Below, piece by piece: positions 63,763 through 64,000 of a stretch of 64,000 nt of DNA. The notes beneath the pieces were generated by a model. That model was not told the DNA's origin. It did no database searches and was given only the letters and a program-made list of their open reading frames with translations. The DNA comes from Hydractinia symbiolongicarpus (lineage: Eukaryota; Cnidaria; Hydrozoa; Anthoathecata; Hydractiniidae). The first letter of the stretch is position 1. The number at the start of each line of letters is the position of its first letter. The stretch lies in the NCBI RefSeq assembly GCF_029227915.1, contig NC_079885.1, positions 30,879,001 to 30,943,000 on the forward strand. The letters run 5' to 3'. The position numbers were made by a program, and so were the translations under genes.

Positions 63763-64000
63763 TTGATGAGGCGCTGAATAAAAGAAGTTTAATCGCCCTC
63801 AAACGAAAATCCGCGATTTCCCGTAAACCCCGGACTCGGCCCGTATAGTCCAAAGTATACAAAGAAAGTACCCAGGGAGTAAACTCATTTCCCGAACGAT
63901 TTTTTTAATTATTTTTTCACCATTAAAACGCATGAGACTTGTAGTTTTCAAAAATGTTTTCATTTTTGATGAGACGCTTAATGAAAGAAGTTTAATTGCC
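63763..64000. repeat. Satellite array resumes after the island
   Basis: From ttgatgaggcgctgaat onward the sequence is again the 203-bp satellite, in the same orientation as the main array, and it runs off the window end. It starts mid-monomer, exactly at the phase where the main array stopped at 60629. The first partial monomer carries the linked variants gaggcgctg, gccctcaaacg, taaaccccggactcgg and tagtccaaag. These match the monomers at about 57.4 and 58.6 kb. The next monomer (caccattaaaac, then aatgaaagaag) matches the follow-on unit there as well. This marks it as the continuation of the same higher-order repeat, split by the intervening 3.13 kb. Confidence 0.97.

Noticed and set aside
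63541-63766. Overlapping proline/leucine/alanine-rich frames in two + strand phases and one minus-strand frame (63452-63643).
   Set aside because: They come from the TGCC-rich tract, whose composition avoids stop codons in several frames at once. This is a composition effect, not coding.

Overview
This window is non-coding, repetitive nuclear DNA from a eukaryote. I support no protein-coding gene in it. The eukaryotic assignment rests on a megasatellite-scale tandem array with nested higher-order repeats and on a tRNA-like sequence with intact internal Pol III A and B boxes and no encoded CCA. The sequence does not let me name the organism.

Layout. Positions 1-60629 are one uninterrupted head-to-tail satellite array of about 299 monomers of ~203 bp, all in the same orientation. 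Nearly every open reading frame of 60-100 codons here is an accidental reading of this monomer. Monomers fall into a few linked sequence classes, written below by diagnostic words. These include a 'gaataaaag / tagtcaaaag / acccaggg' class that is commoner on the left and a 'taatgaaagtgg / tagtcgaatg / accctgtg' class that dominates the right. They are arranged in local higher-order repeats (HORs) with offsets of 609, 812, 1014, 1217, 1623, 1815, 2211, 2875/3450 and 3450 bp. The cleanest is a 3450-bp (17-monomer) tandem duplication at 39158-46069 in which I found only two substitutions.

Positions 60630-63762 are a 3.13-kb single-copy-looking, AT-rich island. It holds a diverged ~310-bp direct duplication, four copies of an ACAGG-N6-ACTGT palindromic motif, a CTAG-rich patch, two hairpins, a degenerate tRNA-like sequence (62894-62962) and a TGCC-rich, pyrimidine-biased low-complexity tract. 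From 63763 to the window end the same satellite resumes in the same orientation.

The main result is that the island looks like a discrete insertion. The left half-monomer (ending 60629) and right half-monomer (from 63763) join in register, sharing a 3-bp TTG. They reconstitute a monomer variant that exists uninterrupted twice nearby, at about 57.35-57.55 kb and 58.56-58.77 kb. The break lies at the edge of a perfect 22-bp dyad (9-bp arms, 4-bp spacer) present in most monomers. The island encodes no recognisable transposase or reverse transcriptase, so its class is unresolved. The array is compatible with centromeric or heterochromatic satellite, but nothing in the sequence proves a function.
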